Source: Rhodococcus triatomae BKS 15-14
Lineage (GTDB): Bacteria; Actinomycetota; Actinomycetes; Mycobacteriales; Mycobacteriaceae
Assembly: GCA_000341795.1 (NCBI GenBank)
Contig: AODO01000054.1
Coordinates: forward strand, 124,001-188,000
Direction of reading: 5' to 3'
Length of the DNA stretch: 64,000 nt
A model generated the notes under the pieces. The model had not been told where the DNA came from, ran no database searches, and saw only the letters and a list, made by a program, of their open reading frames with translations. Shown piece by piece: positions 9,838 through 18,803 of the stretch. A program made the position numbers and the translations under genes. How positions within the stretch are numbered: position 1 is the stretch's first letter; every line of letters starts with the position of its first letter.

Positions 9838-10418
9838 TGCGAACCTGCCTTCTTCAACCGGGATCTGTTCAGTTCCGCGAGACGCGCCTCGTACCGCCGC
9901 TGCTGCTCGGCGGCAGCGGCCTCGGCTCGGGCCATCCGCTCGATCATCGGGGCCCGCCAGCAGTGACAGATGGCCAGCGCCAGCGCGTCGGCGGCGTCCG
10001 CCGGGCGCGGCGCCTGTTGCAGACCGAGGATGCGCGTCACCATAGCGGTGACCTGCGCCTTGTCCGCGCGACCGTTGCCGGTGACCGCCGCCTTCACCTC
10101 GGACGGCGTGTGGAACCGGACGGGCACCCCGCGCTGACTCGCGGCCAGCGCGACCACACCACCGGCCTGCGCGGTTCCCATCGCGGTCGAGACCTGGTGC
10201 TGGGCGAAGACCCGCTCGATGGCGACCACTTCGGGGTCGTGGACATCCATCCAGTGGCACGCCGCGTCGTAGACCGAGTTCAGGCGCTTCGCCAGCTCCA
10301 TGTCAGCAGGGGTACGAACCACGTCGACGTCGAGCGCGGTCACCTGTCGCCCGCGCCCGGACTCCACCAGTGCGATACCGCACCGCGTCAGTCCGGGGTC
10401 GACACCCATCACCCGCAC
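9834..10418 (-). CDS. ruvC: Crossover junction endonuclease RuvC
   Basis: Dimeric RNase H-fold resolvase that cuts Holliday junctions. 194 residues from the GTG at 10418 ([14 protein letters not shown]). This start is preferred because the protein begins directly at the first beta strand with the catalytic Asp in GVDPG, and an AGAGG Shine-Dalgarno-like stretch lies just upstream. Other acidic residues are visible in AIERVF and [11 protein letters not shown]. The C-terminal tail is longer and more basic than in E. coli RuvC, as in mycobacteria. It overlaps ruvA by 4 bp. Confidence 0.96.
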   Translation of the reverse strand: MRVMGVDPGLTRCGIALVESGRGRQVTALDVDVVRTPADMELAKRLNSVYDAACHWMDVHDPEVVAIERVFAQHQVSTAMGTAQAGGVVALAASQRGVPVRFHTPSEVKAAVTGNGRADKAQVTAMVTRILGLQQAPRPADAADALALAICHCWRAPMIERMARAEAAAAEQQRRYEARLAELNRSRLKKAGSQ

Positions 10419-10517
10419 GCGCCCACCTCTCGGATCACCCGGCCGTCCATGCGAACAGCTGTTCGAGAGTATAGGCGCGGGCAGCGACACCGCCGCGGAC
10501 CAACACGGCCCGACCCG

Positions 10518-10928
10518 TCACGGGTTCGTCCGAGCGACCGCCGGGCCCCGACCGGTGCGGAGTTCGGCGGCGATCACGTCGATCCGCTCGGACGACGCGC
10601 GCCAGCCGCGGACCCCCTCCTCGTGAACGACCCGGCCCTCCCGCCGGACCACCACCGTCCACGGCAACCCGAACACCACCCGGACCACGACCCACACGGG
10701 GACCAGCAGCAGGAGCAGCAGGAACTCGAGGCCCACGACCAGGGCGAGCACCAGCACAGGCAACAGCAGGATCATCAGCACGATGCCGATGACGGCACTG
10801 ATCGGATCGTCCCCGAGCGAGATGTCGCCCACGTCGGGGCCCCAGTCGGGCACCGACGTCTTGCGCCGCCACGGCAGCCACCGACGCCGGACGCTCCACC
10901 GGACGTCCCGGTCGTCCCGTAGTCGCAC
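10518..10928 (-). CDS. Small membrane protein of unknown function between yebC and ruvC
   Basis: I do not recognise a named family. 136 residues with a GTG start 9 bp after the yebC stop, so probably in the same transcript. The first 40 residues are basic then acidic (RRRWLPWRRK, VGDISLGDD). A long hydrophobic block follows at about 44-90 (ISAVIGIVLMILLLPVLVLALVV, then FLLLLLLVPVWVVVRVVFGLPW) with no charge, enough for two membrane helices. The C-terminus is basic and soluble (WTVVVRREGRVVHEEGVRGW) and probably faces the cytoplasm. Codon use looks like its neighbours, which argues for a real gene. Confidence 0.75.
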   Translation of the reverse strand: MRLRDDRDVRWSVRRRWLPWRRKTSVPDWGPDVGDISLGDDPISAVIGIVLMILLLPVLVLALVVGLEFLLLLLLVPVWVVVRVVFGLPWTVVVRREGRVVHEEGVRGWRASSERIDVIAAELRTGRGPAVARTNP

Positions 10929-10937
10929 GGGCCGGGC

Positions 10938-11690
10938 TCAGGCGTCGAGCTCGGCCAGGACCTCGTCGGAGACGTCGACGTTGGTGTAGACGTTCTGTAC
11001 GTCGTCGGACTCCTCGAGCGCGTCGACCAGCTTGAACACCTTGCGCGCGCCGTCCGCGTCGACCGGGACCTCCACCGAGGCGCGGAAATCCGGGTCCGCG
11101 GAGTCGTAGTCGATGCCCGCGTCGACCAGGGCGGAACGCACGGCGATGAGATCGCCGGCCTCGGACACGATCTCGAACTGATCGCCGAGATCGTTGATCT
11201 CCTCGGCGCCCGCCTCGAGGACGACCTCGAGGATCTCGTCCTCGGATCGGCCTGCCTTGTCCAGCAACACGACACCCTTGCGGCTGAACAGGTAGGACAC
11301 CGAACCCGGGTCCGCCATGTTGCCGCCGTTGCGGGTCATCGCGGTCCGCACCTCGCCCGCGGCGCGGTTGCGGTTGTCGGTGAGGCACTCGATGAGCACG
11401 GCCACACCGTTCGGGCCGTAGCCCTCGTACATGATGGTCTGCCAGTCGGCGCCGCCCGCCTCTTCACCGGCGCCGCGCTTGCGTGCGCGCTCGATGTTGT
11501 CGTTGGGGACGGACGTCTTCTTCGCCTTCTGGATGGCGTCGTACAGCGTCGGGTTTCCGGCCGGGTCACCGCCACCGGTCCGCGCCGCCACCTCGATGTT
11601 CTTGATCAGCTTCGCGAAGGCCTTGCCACGCTTGGCGTCGATCGCGGCCTTCTTGTGCTTGGTGGTGGCCCATTTGGAGTGGCCGCTCAT
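10938..11690 (-). CDS. YebC/TACO1-family transcriptional or translational regulator (Rv2603c-like)
   Basis: 250-residue protein of the YebC/PmpR/TACO1 family. Signature [25 protein letters not shown] starts at the ATG at 11690, which fixes the start. Later landmarks are [28 protein letters not shown] and [14 protein letters not shown]. Members act as DNA-binding regulators near ruvC, or help ribosomes pass polyproline stretches. The position immediately upstream of ruvC is the classical arrangement (ruvC in the same direction with one small membrane gene between). Which role applies here cannot be told from sequence. Confidence 0.93.
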   Translation of the reverse strand: MSGHSKWATTKHKKAAIDAKRGKAFAKLIKNIEVAARTGGGDPAGNPTLYDAIQKAKKTSVPNDNIERARKRGAGEEAGGADWQTIMYEGYGPNGVAVLIECLTDNRNRAAGEVRTAMTRNGGNMADPGSVSYLFSRKGVVLLDKAGRSEDEILEVVLEAGAEEINDLGDQFEIVSEAGDLIAVRSALVDAGIDYDSADPDFRASVEVPVDADGARKVFKLVDALEESDDVQNVYTNVDVSDEVLAELDA

Positions 11691-11782
11691 ACGTGAGTTC
11701 CCTCTTCCGGTAGTTGCTCGGTGCACTCGTGACGTCCGGGTGCACTCACGGTGTCATCTCGGTGGACGCGCAGGGCGCCAGT

Positions 11783-12436
11783 TTACCCGCGTGCTGCGAT
11801 CGCCTCACGGACCATGCCGACGAACAAGGCGTGCACGCGGCGATCGCCCGTCACCTCCGGATGGAAGGAGGTCGCGAGAACCGACCCCTGTCGCACGGCG
11901 ACCACGCGACCGGCGGCCGGACCTTCCGGCACCGTCGCCAGCACCTCGACCTTCTCGCCCACCCGCTCGACCCACGGTGCGCGAATGAACACGGCCCGCA
12001 TCGGCGAGCCTGCCACGCCCGCGAAATCGAGATCCTCCTCGAAGGAGTCCACCTGCCGACCGAACGCGTTGCGCCGGACTGTGATGTCGAGTCCGGCGAG
12101 GCACTCGGCGTCCGGCCGGGTGTCGAGGATCTCGGAGGCGAGCAGGATCATTCCCGCGCACGAGCCGTAGGCGGGCATCCCGCCGCGCAGACGGGCCCGC
12201 AGCGGCTCGAGCAGCTCGAACACGACGAGCAGTCGGCTCATCGTCGTCGATTCGCCGCCGGGGATCACCAGCCCGTCGACCGCGGCGAGTTCCTCGGCGC
12301 GACGGACGGACACGGCCTCGGCGCCGGCCGCGCGCAGGGCGGCGAGATGCTCGCGGACGTCGCCCTGCAGGGCGAGCACACCGATCACCGGGCGCGCGGG
12401 CGCGTCGGTCACGAGCGGGTCCAGGGGTGCTGACAC
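11783..12436 (-). CDS. pdxT: Pyridoxal 5'-phosphate synthase glutaminase subunit PdxT
   Basis: Releases ammonia from glutamine and channels it to PdxS for PLP synthesis. Class-I glutaminase fold: [14 protein letters not shown] at the N-terminus, [12 protein letters not shown], nucleophile Cys in YGSCAGMI, and the His-Glu pair in SFHPEVTGD. The start is uncertain. GTG at 12436 gives 217 residues and GTG at 12412 gives 209. Neither has a good Shine-Dalgarno sequence, and the family core begins shortly after the second. It is separated from pdxS by the tesB-like gene, as in mycobacteria. Confidence 0.93.
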   Translation of the reverse strand: MSAPLDPLVTDAPARPVIGVLALQGDVREHLAALRAAGAEAVSVRRAEELAAVDGLVIPGGESTTMSRLLVVFELLEPLRARLRGGMPAYGSCAGMILLASEILDTRPDAECLAGLDITVRRNAFGRQVDSFEEDLDFAGVAGSPMRAVFIRAPWVERVGEKVEVLATVPEGPAAGRVVAVRQGSVLATSFHPEVTGDRRVHALFVGMVREAIAARG

Positions 12437-12465
12437 GATACTGATCGCTGATCCAATCTGACGTG

Positions 12466-12491
12466 GAAACCGTTGCGGAAGAACCGGTTTC
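12466..12491 (-). terminator. Hairpin after the tesB-like gene
   Basis: Arms GAAACCG and CGGTTTC with a 12-nt loop, 19 bp beyond the thioesterase stop. No T-tract. It is weak and may only slow readthrough into pdxT. Confidence 0.3.
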
Positions 12492-12510
12492 GAGAAACGC
12501 GGAAAGCCCC

Positions 12511-13326
12511 TCAGTCCCGGAGCAGACGGGTGAGGCCCTCCTGGACCACTGCGGCGACGAGTTCGCCCGAGCGATCGAAGATTCGACCCTGGGTGAGGGC
12601 ACGGCCGAAACCCGCGGACGGGGACGACTGGTCGTACAGCAGCCACTCGTCGGCACGGAACGGGCGCAGGAACCAGAGTGCGTGGTCGAGTGACGCCTGC
12701 TGCACCTTCACGTCGGCGTGCGGCACCTGCGCCGACCCGAGCAGGGTCATGTCCGACATGTAGGCAAGCGTGCAGATGTGGAACACGGGGTCCTCGGGCA
12801 ACGTCCCGCGGTACCGGAACCACACCTGTTGCTGCGCGGGCACGCCCGGCCTGCGCGCGATCTGCTCCTGCGGGACGAAACGCAGATCCCAGTCCGCCCA
12901 CTCCCGGTACTCCCACGACAGTTCCTCGACGGCGTGTGCGGTGTCCGGGAGCTCGTCGGGGTCCGGAACGGGCGGCATCCGATCGGCGTGCTCGATCCCC
13001 TCGTCGCCGACGTGGAACGACGCCGACATCGTGAAGATCGCCTGACCGTCCTGGACGCCGGTGACCCGACGAGTGCAGAACGAGCGGCCGTCCCGGATGC
13101 GATCGACGAGGAAGACCGTCGGGATGGTCGGGTTGCCCGGGCGGAGAAAGTACCCGTGCAGCGAGTGCACGCGGAACGCCGCATCGACGGTGCGTACCGC
13201 GGAGACGAGCGCCTGGCCTGCCACCTGCCCACCGAACGTGCGGGTCAGCATGGTCTCGGCAACGATTCCGCGGAAGATGTCCTTCTCGAGCTGTTCGAGC
13301 TCCAGGATCTCCTCGATCGACGACAC
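12511..13326 (-). CDS. tesB: Acyl-CoA thioesterase II (TesB-like)
   Basis: 271-residue double hot-dog enzyme that hydrolyses medium- and long-chain acyl-CoA to free acid and CoA. Family landmarks: ERDIFRG-like [51 protein letters not shown] in the first repeat, and [21 protein letters not shown] with [20 protein letters not shown] in the second. GTG start at 13326. It sits between pdxS and pdxT, as Rv2605c does in M. tuberculosis. That makes it an odd but conserved guest in the PLP cluster. Confidence 0.93.
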   Translation of the reverse strand: MSSIEEILELEQLEKDIFRGIVAETMLTRTFGGQVAGQALVSAVRTVDAAFRVHSLHGYFLRPGNPTIPTVFLVDRIRDGRSFCTRRVTGVQDGQAIFTMSASFHVGDEGIEHADRMPPVPDPDELPDTAHAVEELSWEYREWADWDLRFVPQEQIARRPGVPAQQQVWFRYRGTLPEDPVFHICTLAYMSDMTLLGSAQVPHADVKVQQASLDHALWFLRPFRADEWLLYDQSSPSAGFGRALTQGRIFDRSGELVAAVVQEGLTRLLRD

Positions 13327-13365
13327 AGGCGTTCCCCTCTCCGGCAGGTGCTCAACCTAGCAATG

Positions 13366-13398
13366 GAACGACCCCGCACCGATCATGCGGGGCCGTTC
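13366..13398 (-). terminator. Terminator-like hairpin after pdxS
   Basis: 13-bp arms GAACGACCCCGCA and TGCGGGGCCGTTC with one mismatch, 7-nt loop, 18 bp beyond the pdxS stop. It could cap pdxS mRNA and lower expression of the downstream thioesterase. Confidence 0.6.
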
Positions 13399-13416
13399 AG
13401 GATCATGCGCGAACGC

Positions 13417-14331
13417 TCACCAGCCGCGTTCGGCGAGGCGGTGCGGCTGCGGGATCTCGTCGACGTTGATGCCGACCATCGCCTCACCGAGACCGCGCGA
13501 CACCTTGGCGAGCACGTCCGGGTCGTCGAAGAAGGTGGTGGCCTTGACGATCGCGGCCGCCCGCTCGGCGGGGTTGCCGGACTTGAAGATGCCCGAACCG
13601 ACGAACACGCCCTCCGCGCCGAGCTGCATCATCATCGCCGCATCGGCCGGAGTGGCGATACCGCCCGCGGTGAACAGGGTGACGGGCAGCTTGCCTTCCC
13701 GGGCGACCTCGACGACCAGCTCGTACGGCGCCTGCAGCTCCTTCGCCGCGACGTACAGCTCGTCCTCGCTCAACGACCCGAGACGGCGGATCTCCGCACC
13801 GAGGGTCCGCATGTGGGTGGTGGCGTTGGAGACGTCACCGGTGCCGGCCTCACCCTTCGAACGGATCATCGCCGCGCCCTCGGTGATCCGGCGCAGCGCC
13901 TCCCCGAGGTTGGTCGCACCGCACACGAACGGAACGGTGAACTTCCACTTGTCGATGTGGTTGGCGTAGTCGGCGGGGGTGAGGACCTCGGACTCGTCGA
14001 TGTAGTCCACGCCGAGGGACTGCAGGATCTGCGCCTCGACGAAGTGACCGATGCGGGCCTTGGCCATCACCGGGATGGAGACGGCGGAGATGATGCCGTC
14101 GATCATGTCGGGATCGGACATCCGGGAGACGCCGCCCTGGGCGCGGATGTCGGCCGGGACCCGCTCGAGCGCCATGACGGCGACGGCGCCGGCGTCTTCG
14201 GCGATCTTCGCCTGCTCCGGGGTGACGACGTCCATGATGACCCCGCCCTTGAGCATCTCGGCCATCCCACGCTTGACGCGGGCCGTGCCGACCTGGGCAG
14301 GCGAAGCAGCGGGGGTTTCAGGGGTGCTCAC
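13417..14331 (-). CDS. pdxS: Pyridoxal 5'-phosphate synthase lyase subunit PdxS
   Basis: 304-residue TIM-barrel that builds PLP from ribose 5-phosphate, glyceraldehyde 3-phosphate and ammonia. Very high family identity is visible: [22 protein letters not shown], the Schiff-base lysine in [24 protein letters not shown], the phosphate-binding [16 protein letters not shown] and [11 protein letters not shown]. Start at 14331. With PdxT (11783-12436) it makes a complete DXP-independent vitamin B6 route. A TAGAAT box on the minus strand at 14425-14430 is a possible -10 element. Confidence 0.98.
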   Translation of the reverse strand: MSTPETPAASPAQVGTARVKRGMAEMLKGGVIMDVVTPEQAKIAEDAGAVAVMALERVPADIRAQGGVSRMSDPDMIDGIISAVSIPVMAKARIGHFVEAQILQSLGVDYIDESEVLTPADYANHIDKWKFTVPFVCGATNLGEALRRITEGAAMIRSKGEAGTGDVSNATTHMRTLGAEIRRLGSLSEDELYVAAKELQAPYELVVEVAREGKLPVTLFTAGGIATPADAAMMMQLGAEGVFVGSGIFKSGNPAERAAAIVKATTFFDDPDVLAKVSRGLGEAMVGINVDEIPQPHRLAERGW

Positions 14332-14460
14332 GGCATTACTCCATCGGTAGTGACCTGTATGGGAACGTCCGCGGCGTGGTCCGGTGTGGCCTCTTCGCCG
14401 TACCGACCACGTCCGGGTACCCCGATTCTAGGACGTGGACGCGCACGCCCGGCCGCCCGG

Positions 14461-15513
14461 TCAGCGAATCGAACGGACTCCGGGTTCCTCGTCCCGCGCG
14501 GCCGCGCTCCCGGCCTCGGCCAGCAGGTCGGGCAGTTCCGTGGGGTAGACCACCTCGCCGCCCGCTGCGATCGACCGCATGTCCTCCGCGGTGCACCAAC
14601 GGTGCCCGGTGATCGCCCGGCGCTCCAGTTCGGTGAAACCGTCCCGTTGCGGGGTGAACTCGGTTCCGCGCAGGACGAAGAACAGTTCCTCGGAGCGGAT
14701 GACGTCGCCGTCGTAGGGGAACACCGCGACCCGGCGCCAGATCGGGCCACGAAGTTCACCCGGTTCGACGATCAGACCCGTCTCCTCGCGGACCTCGCGA
14801 ACGGCGGCGTCCCGCAGCGTCTCCCCGGGCTCGACACCGCCTCCGATCGTGAACCAGAAGTGCACGTCCGGGATCTGCGGATCGTGCCCACGCAGCAGGA
14901 GCGACCGCCCGGACTCGTCGAGCAGCACCACCCGCGCCGAGGTCCGCATCTCGTCCACACCTGCGCCCGCCGAGGTGGTGGCGCGCTCGGCGATCTCGAA
15001 GTACGTCGGAAGCGGTGCAGTGCCTCCGAGGTGCAGCCACCGGACCGGCCTGCGCGTCCGCAGCGCGAGGGTGTCCCGCACCGCGTCGTTGTGGAACCGG
15101 CGCGCGATGAGTACCCGGGCCTCGGCGTCGGCCAGCTCCGCGACGAGCTGCGGCGGGAGCGCCTCGGACGGCACCGCCGCCAACGCGGCGGACAGCCTGT
15201 TCTCCGTGGACTCGCGCTGCCCTCGGTCGGCCCGCTCTGCTTGATCGGCGAGCACGGCCAGCCGTTTCCCGTCGAGTTCCGGGTGCGGCGACGAACCGAA
15301 GGCATACCCGGTCGGCACCACCGCGGCCGCGACCGCGCGCGCCACCACCGCCCGACGTGCGAGGGCGGCATCGAGCGCCTGCCACGACAGATCGGACCGC
15401 ACGTGCAACCGGTCGAGCCGGTTGGCGGTGCCGTACGCCCACACCGCGACGGCGACGAGCATCGCCACCACCAGTGCGATGACGAGGATCGTCGTCGCCG
15501 AGAAGGTCATCAC
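14461..15513 (-). CDS. LemA-like membrane domain fused to a NUDIX hydrolase
   Basis: 350 residues. A membrane helix (about 4-25) is followed by a helical region that resembles LemA: LSWQALDAALARRA, then ENRLSAALAAV and ELADAEARVLIARRFHNDAVRD. From about residue 190 there is a NUDIX domain with a perfect box, GGVEPGETLRDAAVREVREE followed by TGL. NUDIX enzymes cleave nucleoside diphosphates linked to another group. The substrate is not evident. It overlaps the pimA stop (GTGATG; GTG at 15513 or ATG at 15510), so it belongs to the PIM operon like M. tuberculosis Rv2609c. A membrane-tethered hydrolase of a sugar nucleotide or a CDP-lipid by-product is a reasonable inference only. Confidence 0.88.
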   Translation of the reverse strand: MMTFSATTILVIALVVAMLVAVAVWAYGTANRLDRLHVRSDLSWQALDAALARRAVVARAVAAAVVPTGYAFGSSPHPELDGKRLAVLADQAERADRGQRESTENRLSAALAAVPSEALPPQLVAELADAEARVLIARRFHNDAVRDTLALRTRRPVRWLHLGGTAPLPTYFEIAERATTSAGAGVDEMRTSARVVLLDESGRSLLLRGHDPQIPDVHFWFTIGGGVEPGETLRDAAVREVREETGLIVEPGELRGPIWRRVAVFPYDGDVIRSEELFFVLRGTEFTPQRDGFTELERRAITGHRWCTAEDMRSIAAGGEVVYPTELPDLLAEAGSAAARDEEPGVRSIR

Positions 15514-16634
15514 GCCTCCACCCGCACACCGCGCGCGCCGACGGTCACCGTCTCGTACACCCGGAGGATCTGTTCGGCGACCACCGGCCAGTCGTACTCG
15601 GCGACGACCTCGGTGGCGACGGTGACGAGTTCGCGGCGCCGCTCGGGATCCGACAACAACCGGTCGACGGCACCGGCGAGCGCATCGGAGTCGCCGATCG
15701 GGGTGAGGATGCCGGCGGTGCCGTCCCGCAGCACCCGACGGAAGGCGTCGAGCTCGCTGGCCACCACCGCGGTCCCTGCGGCCATCGCCTCGACCAGCAC
15801 GATCCCGAAGGACTCACCACCGAGGTTCGGGGCGCAGTAGACGTCGGCGGACCGCAGTGCCGACGCCTTCTCCTCGTCGCTCACCTGCCCCAGGGGCCTC
15901 AGGTGGGTCGCGTACCGACCGGCTTCCTTGCGAAGCCGGTCCTCGTCGCCCCGCCCGACGACGAGAACCTGGAGGTCGGGATGCCGCTCGACCAGAGCAG
16001 GCAGCGCACCGAGCAGGACCGCCATCCCCTTGCGCGGCTCGTCGTACCGGCCGAGGAACAGCACCGTGCCACCGTCGCGCGGGTAACCGGGAAGGGGTTC
16101 GGCGTCCGCGAACGCGGGTACGTCCACGCCGTTCGGTATCTCAACGGCGTCGGAGCCGAGTGATTCGACCTGCCAGCGACGGGCCAGCTCCGACACCGCG
16201 ATCCGGCCGGAGATCTTCTCGAGGTACGGCTGAAGCACACCCTGGAACGTGCTCAGCACCAACGACTTCGTCGTGGACGTGTGGAACGTGGCGACGATCG
16301 GCCCCTCCGCGATCTTCATGGCGAGCATCGAGAGGCTCGGCGCGTTCGGCTCGTGGATGTGGAGGACGTCGAAGTCGTTGTCGGCGATCCAGCGCCGCAC
16401 CCGCGCGTAGGAGACCGGCCCGAACGTCAGGCGCGCGACGGACCCGTTGTACGGGATCGCCACGGCTCGTCCGGCGGAGACGACGAAGTCGGGCAGTTCG
16501 GTGCCCTCCGAGGCCGGAGCCAGGACGCTGACCCGGTGTCCGCGCTCGATCAGTACCTGCGCGAGTTCGACGACGTGGGCCTGCACACCGCCGGGAACGT
16601 CGAACGAGTACGGGCACACCATCCCGATCTTCAC
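15510..16634 (-). CDS. pimA: Phosphatidylinositol alpha-mannosyltransferase PimA
   Basis: GT4/GT-B enzyme that adds the first mannose from GDP-Man to phosphatidylinositol on the cytoplasmic face. 374 residues from GTG at 16634 (VKIGMVCPYSFDVPGGVQ), which matches the PimA N-terminus and starts 1 bp after the acyltransferase stop. The acceptor-side GGVQAHV loop, HIHEPNAPSLSMLAM, FHTSTTK, and the donor-side FLGRYDEPRKGM and the late ESFGIVLVEAMAAGT (E-X7-E) motifs are present. The operon order pgsA-acyltransferase-pimA-NUDIX reproduces that of mycobacteria. Confidence 0.96.
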   Translation of the reverse strand: MKIGMVCPYSFDVPGGVQAHVVELAQVLIERGHRVSVLAPASEGTELPDFVVSAGRAVAIPYNGSVARLTFGPVSYARVRRWIADNDFDVLHIHEPNAPSLSMLAMKIAEGPIVATFHTSTTKSLVLSTFQGVLQPYLEKISGRIAVSELARRWQVESLGSDAVEIPNGVDVPAFADAEPLPGYPRDGGTVLFLGRYDEPRKGMAVLLGALPALVERHPDLQVLVVGRGDEDRLRKEAGRYATHLRPLGQVSDEEKASALRSADVYCAPNLGGESFGIVLVEAMAAGTAVVASELDAFRRVLRDGTAGILTPIGDSDALAGAVDRLLSDPERRRELVTVATEVVAEYDWPVVAEQILRVYETVTVGARGVRVEA

Positions 16635-16635
16635 G

Positions 16636-17538
16636 TCACGACTCCATTCGAGCCAGTCGCGATTCCGACAGGTCGGCGAGCCACAGCGGTTGCAGCATGT
16701 GCCAATCCTCGGGGTGCGCGGCGATGTTCGCAGCGAAGCGGTCGGCGAGCGCCTGTGTCGCGGCGGCGACACCGTCCGAGACGTCGACCTCCGGGTCCAC
16801 CGAGAATCCCCAGTCGTCGCCGTCGAACCAGCAGTGCACCGGGTGCAGCGCGGCCCCCGTCTCGATCGCGAGCTTCGCCGGCCCCGCGGGCATCCGGGTG
16901 GGCTCGCCGAAGAAGGTGACCGGCACGCCCTTGCGATTCAGGTCGCGTTCGCCGAGCAGGCAGACAACCCGGTTGTCGCGCAGCCGGTCGGCGAGTTCGG
17001 CGAAGGGCGGCGACTCTCCGCCGCTGAGCGGGAAGATCTCGAACCCGAGGCCCTCGCGGTAGTCGACGAAGCGCTGGTACAGGGACTCGGGTTTCAGTCG
17101 CTCGGCGACCGTCGAGAAGGTGCCGTGGGTCTGCGCGAGCCACACCCCGGCCATGTCCCAGTTCCCGGTGTGTGGGAGCGCGAGGATCACGCCGCGGCCG
17201 GCGGCGAGCCCCGCCTCGATGTGCTCCTTGCCGTGCACCTTCGAATCGAGACGCCGCCCCAGGTCGGCCTTGTCCATCGACGGCAACCGGAACGCCTCGC
17301 GCCAGTACCGGGCGTAAGAGCGCATCGAGGCTCGAATCACCTCGTCGGGGACCTCGCCGGGAGGCACACCGAGAACTCGGGCGAGGTTGCGCCGCAACTG
17401 GTCCGGGCCACCCCCACGGCGAGCGGCGGCATCGGCGCCGGCGTCGAAGATCCGCGTGGCCAGACGATCCGGGAGGGCCCGGACGAGACGCCAGCCGGCT
17501 GCGTAACCGAGGTCGGTGGCGCGTTCGGCGAGGCTCAC
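16636..17538 (-). CDS. Phosphatidylinositol mannoside acyltransferase (PatA, Rv2611c-like)
   Basis: 300-residue member of the lysophospholipid acyltransferase/HtrB-like family. It transfers a fatty acyl chain to the 6-position of the mannose added by PimA. The H-X4-D-type motif is in LPHTGNWDMAG, and the partner acidic residue lies in LLGERDLNRKGVPVTFFG. Both active-site regions known for PatA are conserved. No signal peptide; peripheral on the inner leaflet. Its ATG overlaps the pgsA stop and its stop is 1 bp before pimA, so the three genes are tightly coupled. Confidence 0.94.
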   Translation of the reverse strand: MSLAERATDLGYAAGWRLVRALPDRLATRIFDAGADAAARRGGGPDQLRRNLARVLGVPPGEVPDEVIRASMRSYARYWREAFRLPSMDKADLGRRLDSKVHGKEHIEAGLAAGRGVILALPHTGNWDMAGVWLAQTHGTFSTVAERLKPESLYQRFVDYREGLGFEIFPLSGGESPPFAELADRLRDNRVVCLLGERDLNRKGVPVTFFGEPTRMPAGPAKLAIETGAALHPVHCWFDGDDWGFSVDPEVDVSDGVAAATQALADRFAANIAAHPEDWHMLQPLWLADLSESRLARMES

Positions 17539-18209
17539 GTCGTCGGCGCCTCTCCGTCGGCGGGCCTGGCGATCGGCAGCAGGTCACGCGCGCCGGGAGA
17601 GTTCCGGACCGCGAGGACCCGCTGGAACACCGTGATCACACTGGCGACCGCGAGGATCCACATCGCGACGTGGACGGCCCACTCCAGCCAGCCGATCCCG
17701 AAATGCCCCGCGATGCCGGTCAACCCGGCGCCGACCAGGACGATGATCAACCGGTCGGGACGCTCGATCAGACCGCCGTCGGCGGTCAGACCGCTGGCCT
17801 CCGCCCGCGCCTTCGCGTACGAGATGACCTGCGAGGTCACCAGGCAGATCAGGGTTGCGACGAGGAGGGGCCTGCTGTCCTCGTGGTACACCGCCCACCA
17901 GGCGAGGCCGGCGAAGATCGCGCCGTCCGCCACCCGGTCACAGGTCGCGTCGAGTACGGCTCCGTATCGCGTCCCACCGCCCCGTGCCCGCGCCATCGCG
18001 CCGTCGAGCATGTCGAACATGACGAAGAACCAGATGAACATCGTTCCCCAGAACAGATGTCCCGACGGGAACAGTGTCAGTGCTCCGGCCACGCTGGCGA
18101 CGGTGCCGAACACGGTGACCGCATCCGGCGTCAACCCGGTGCTCACGAGCGCCCGGCCCAGCGGCGCGGTGGCCTTCGAGACGGAGGCCCGCCCCAGAAT
18201 GCTCAGCAT
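17535..18209 (-). CDS. pgsA: Phosphatidylinositol phosphate synthase (CDP-alcohol phosphatidyltransferase)
   Basis: 224-residue membrane enzyme that joins CDP-diacylglycerol and inositol 1-phosphate, the first step of PIM synthesis. The CDP-alcohol phosphotransferase signature D-x2-D-G-x2-A-R-x8-G-x3-D-x3-D is complete in DMLDGAMARARG and YGAVLDATCDR. About five to six membrane helices follow the N-terminal amphipathic segment. The residues RPDR late in the protein match the inositol-phosphate site of actinobacterial enzymes (M. tuberculosis PgsA1, Rv2612c). Its ATG directly follows the HIT-gene stop. Confidence 0.95.
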   Translation of the reverse strand: MLSILGRASVSKATAPLGRALVSTGLTPDAVTVFGTVASVAGALTLFPSGHLFWGTMFIWFFVMFDMLDGAMARARGGGTRYGAVLDATCDRVADGAIFAGLAWWAVYHEDSRPLLVATLICLVTSQVISYAKARAEASGLTADGGLIERPDRLIIVLVGAGLTGIAGHFGIGWLEWAVHVAMWILAVASVITVFQRVLAVRNSPGARDLLPIARPADGEAPTT

Positions 18210-18803
18210 CTAGACGCCCCCCACGTCGGTGGACATCTCCTGCCACGCCGCCGACAGCAACGCCCGCGTCTCGCGCAGCAGTTGCGGCATCACCTTCGTG
18301 CCACCGAGGACGGTGATGAAGTTCGCATCGCCTCCCCAGCGCGGGACGATGTGCTGGTGCAGGTGCTCGGCGAGCGAACCGCCCGCTGCCGCACCGAGAT
18401 TGAGGCCGACGTTGAAGGCGTCCGGCCGCGACACCCGTTTGACGACACGGATCGCCTGCTGGGTGAAGGCCATCAGCTCCGCCGCCTCACCAGGGGTGAG
18501 GTCCTCGAGCGCGGCCACCCGCCGGTAGGGCACGACCATCATGTGGCCCGGGTTGTACGGGTACAGGTTCAGGACGGCATAGACATGCTCGCCGCGCGCG
18601 ACGATGAGACCCTCTTCGTCGCTCATCTTCGGGATCGCGGTGAACGGGCCCTCGTCGGACTTCGCCGAGCGGGGCGACTCCGCGATGTAGGACATCCGGT
18701 GCGGCGACCACAGGCGCTGCAGGCGGTCCGGGTCACCGGGGCCGGTGTCGACCATCGTTTCGTCGGAGCCGTTCACACCGGCGGGCCGGTCGGGGTCACT
18801 CAT
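18210..18803 (-). CDS. HIT-family Ap4A phosphorylase-like protein (Rv2613c-like)
   Basis: 197 residues with the histidine-triad motif HLHQHIVPR, characteristic [16 protein letters not shown] and [17 protein letters not shown]. The M. tuberculosis homologue Rv2613c is a diadenosine tetraphosphate phosphorylase, so degradation of Ap4A is the likely role. That fits the location: thrS overlaps its start by 8 bp (ATGAGTGA), and aminoacyl-tRNA synthetases are the main source of Ap4A. The ATG at 18803 is preferred over an upstream in-frame ATG that would lie deeper inside thrS. Confidence 0.92.
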   Translation of the reverse strand: MSDPDRPAGVNGSDETMVDTGPGDPDRLQRLWSPHRMSYIAESPRSAKSDEGPFTAIPKMSDEEGLIVARGEHVYAVLNLYPYNPGHMMVVPYRRVAALEDLTPGEAAELMAFTQQAIRVVKRVSRPDAFNVGLNLGAAAGGSLAEHLHQHIVPRWGGDANFITVLGGTKVMPQLLRETRALLSAAWQEMSTDVGGV

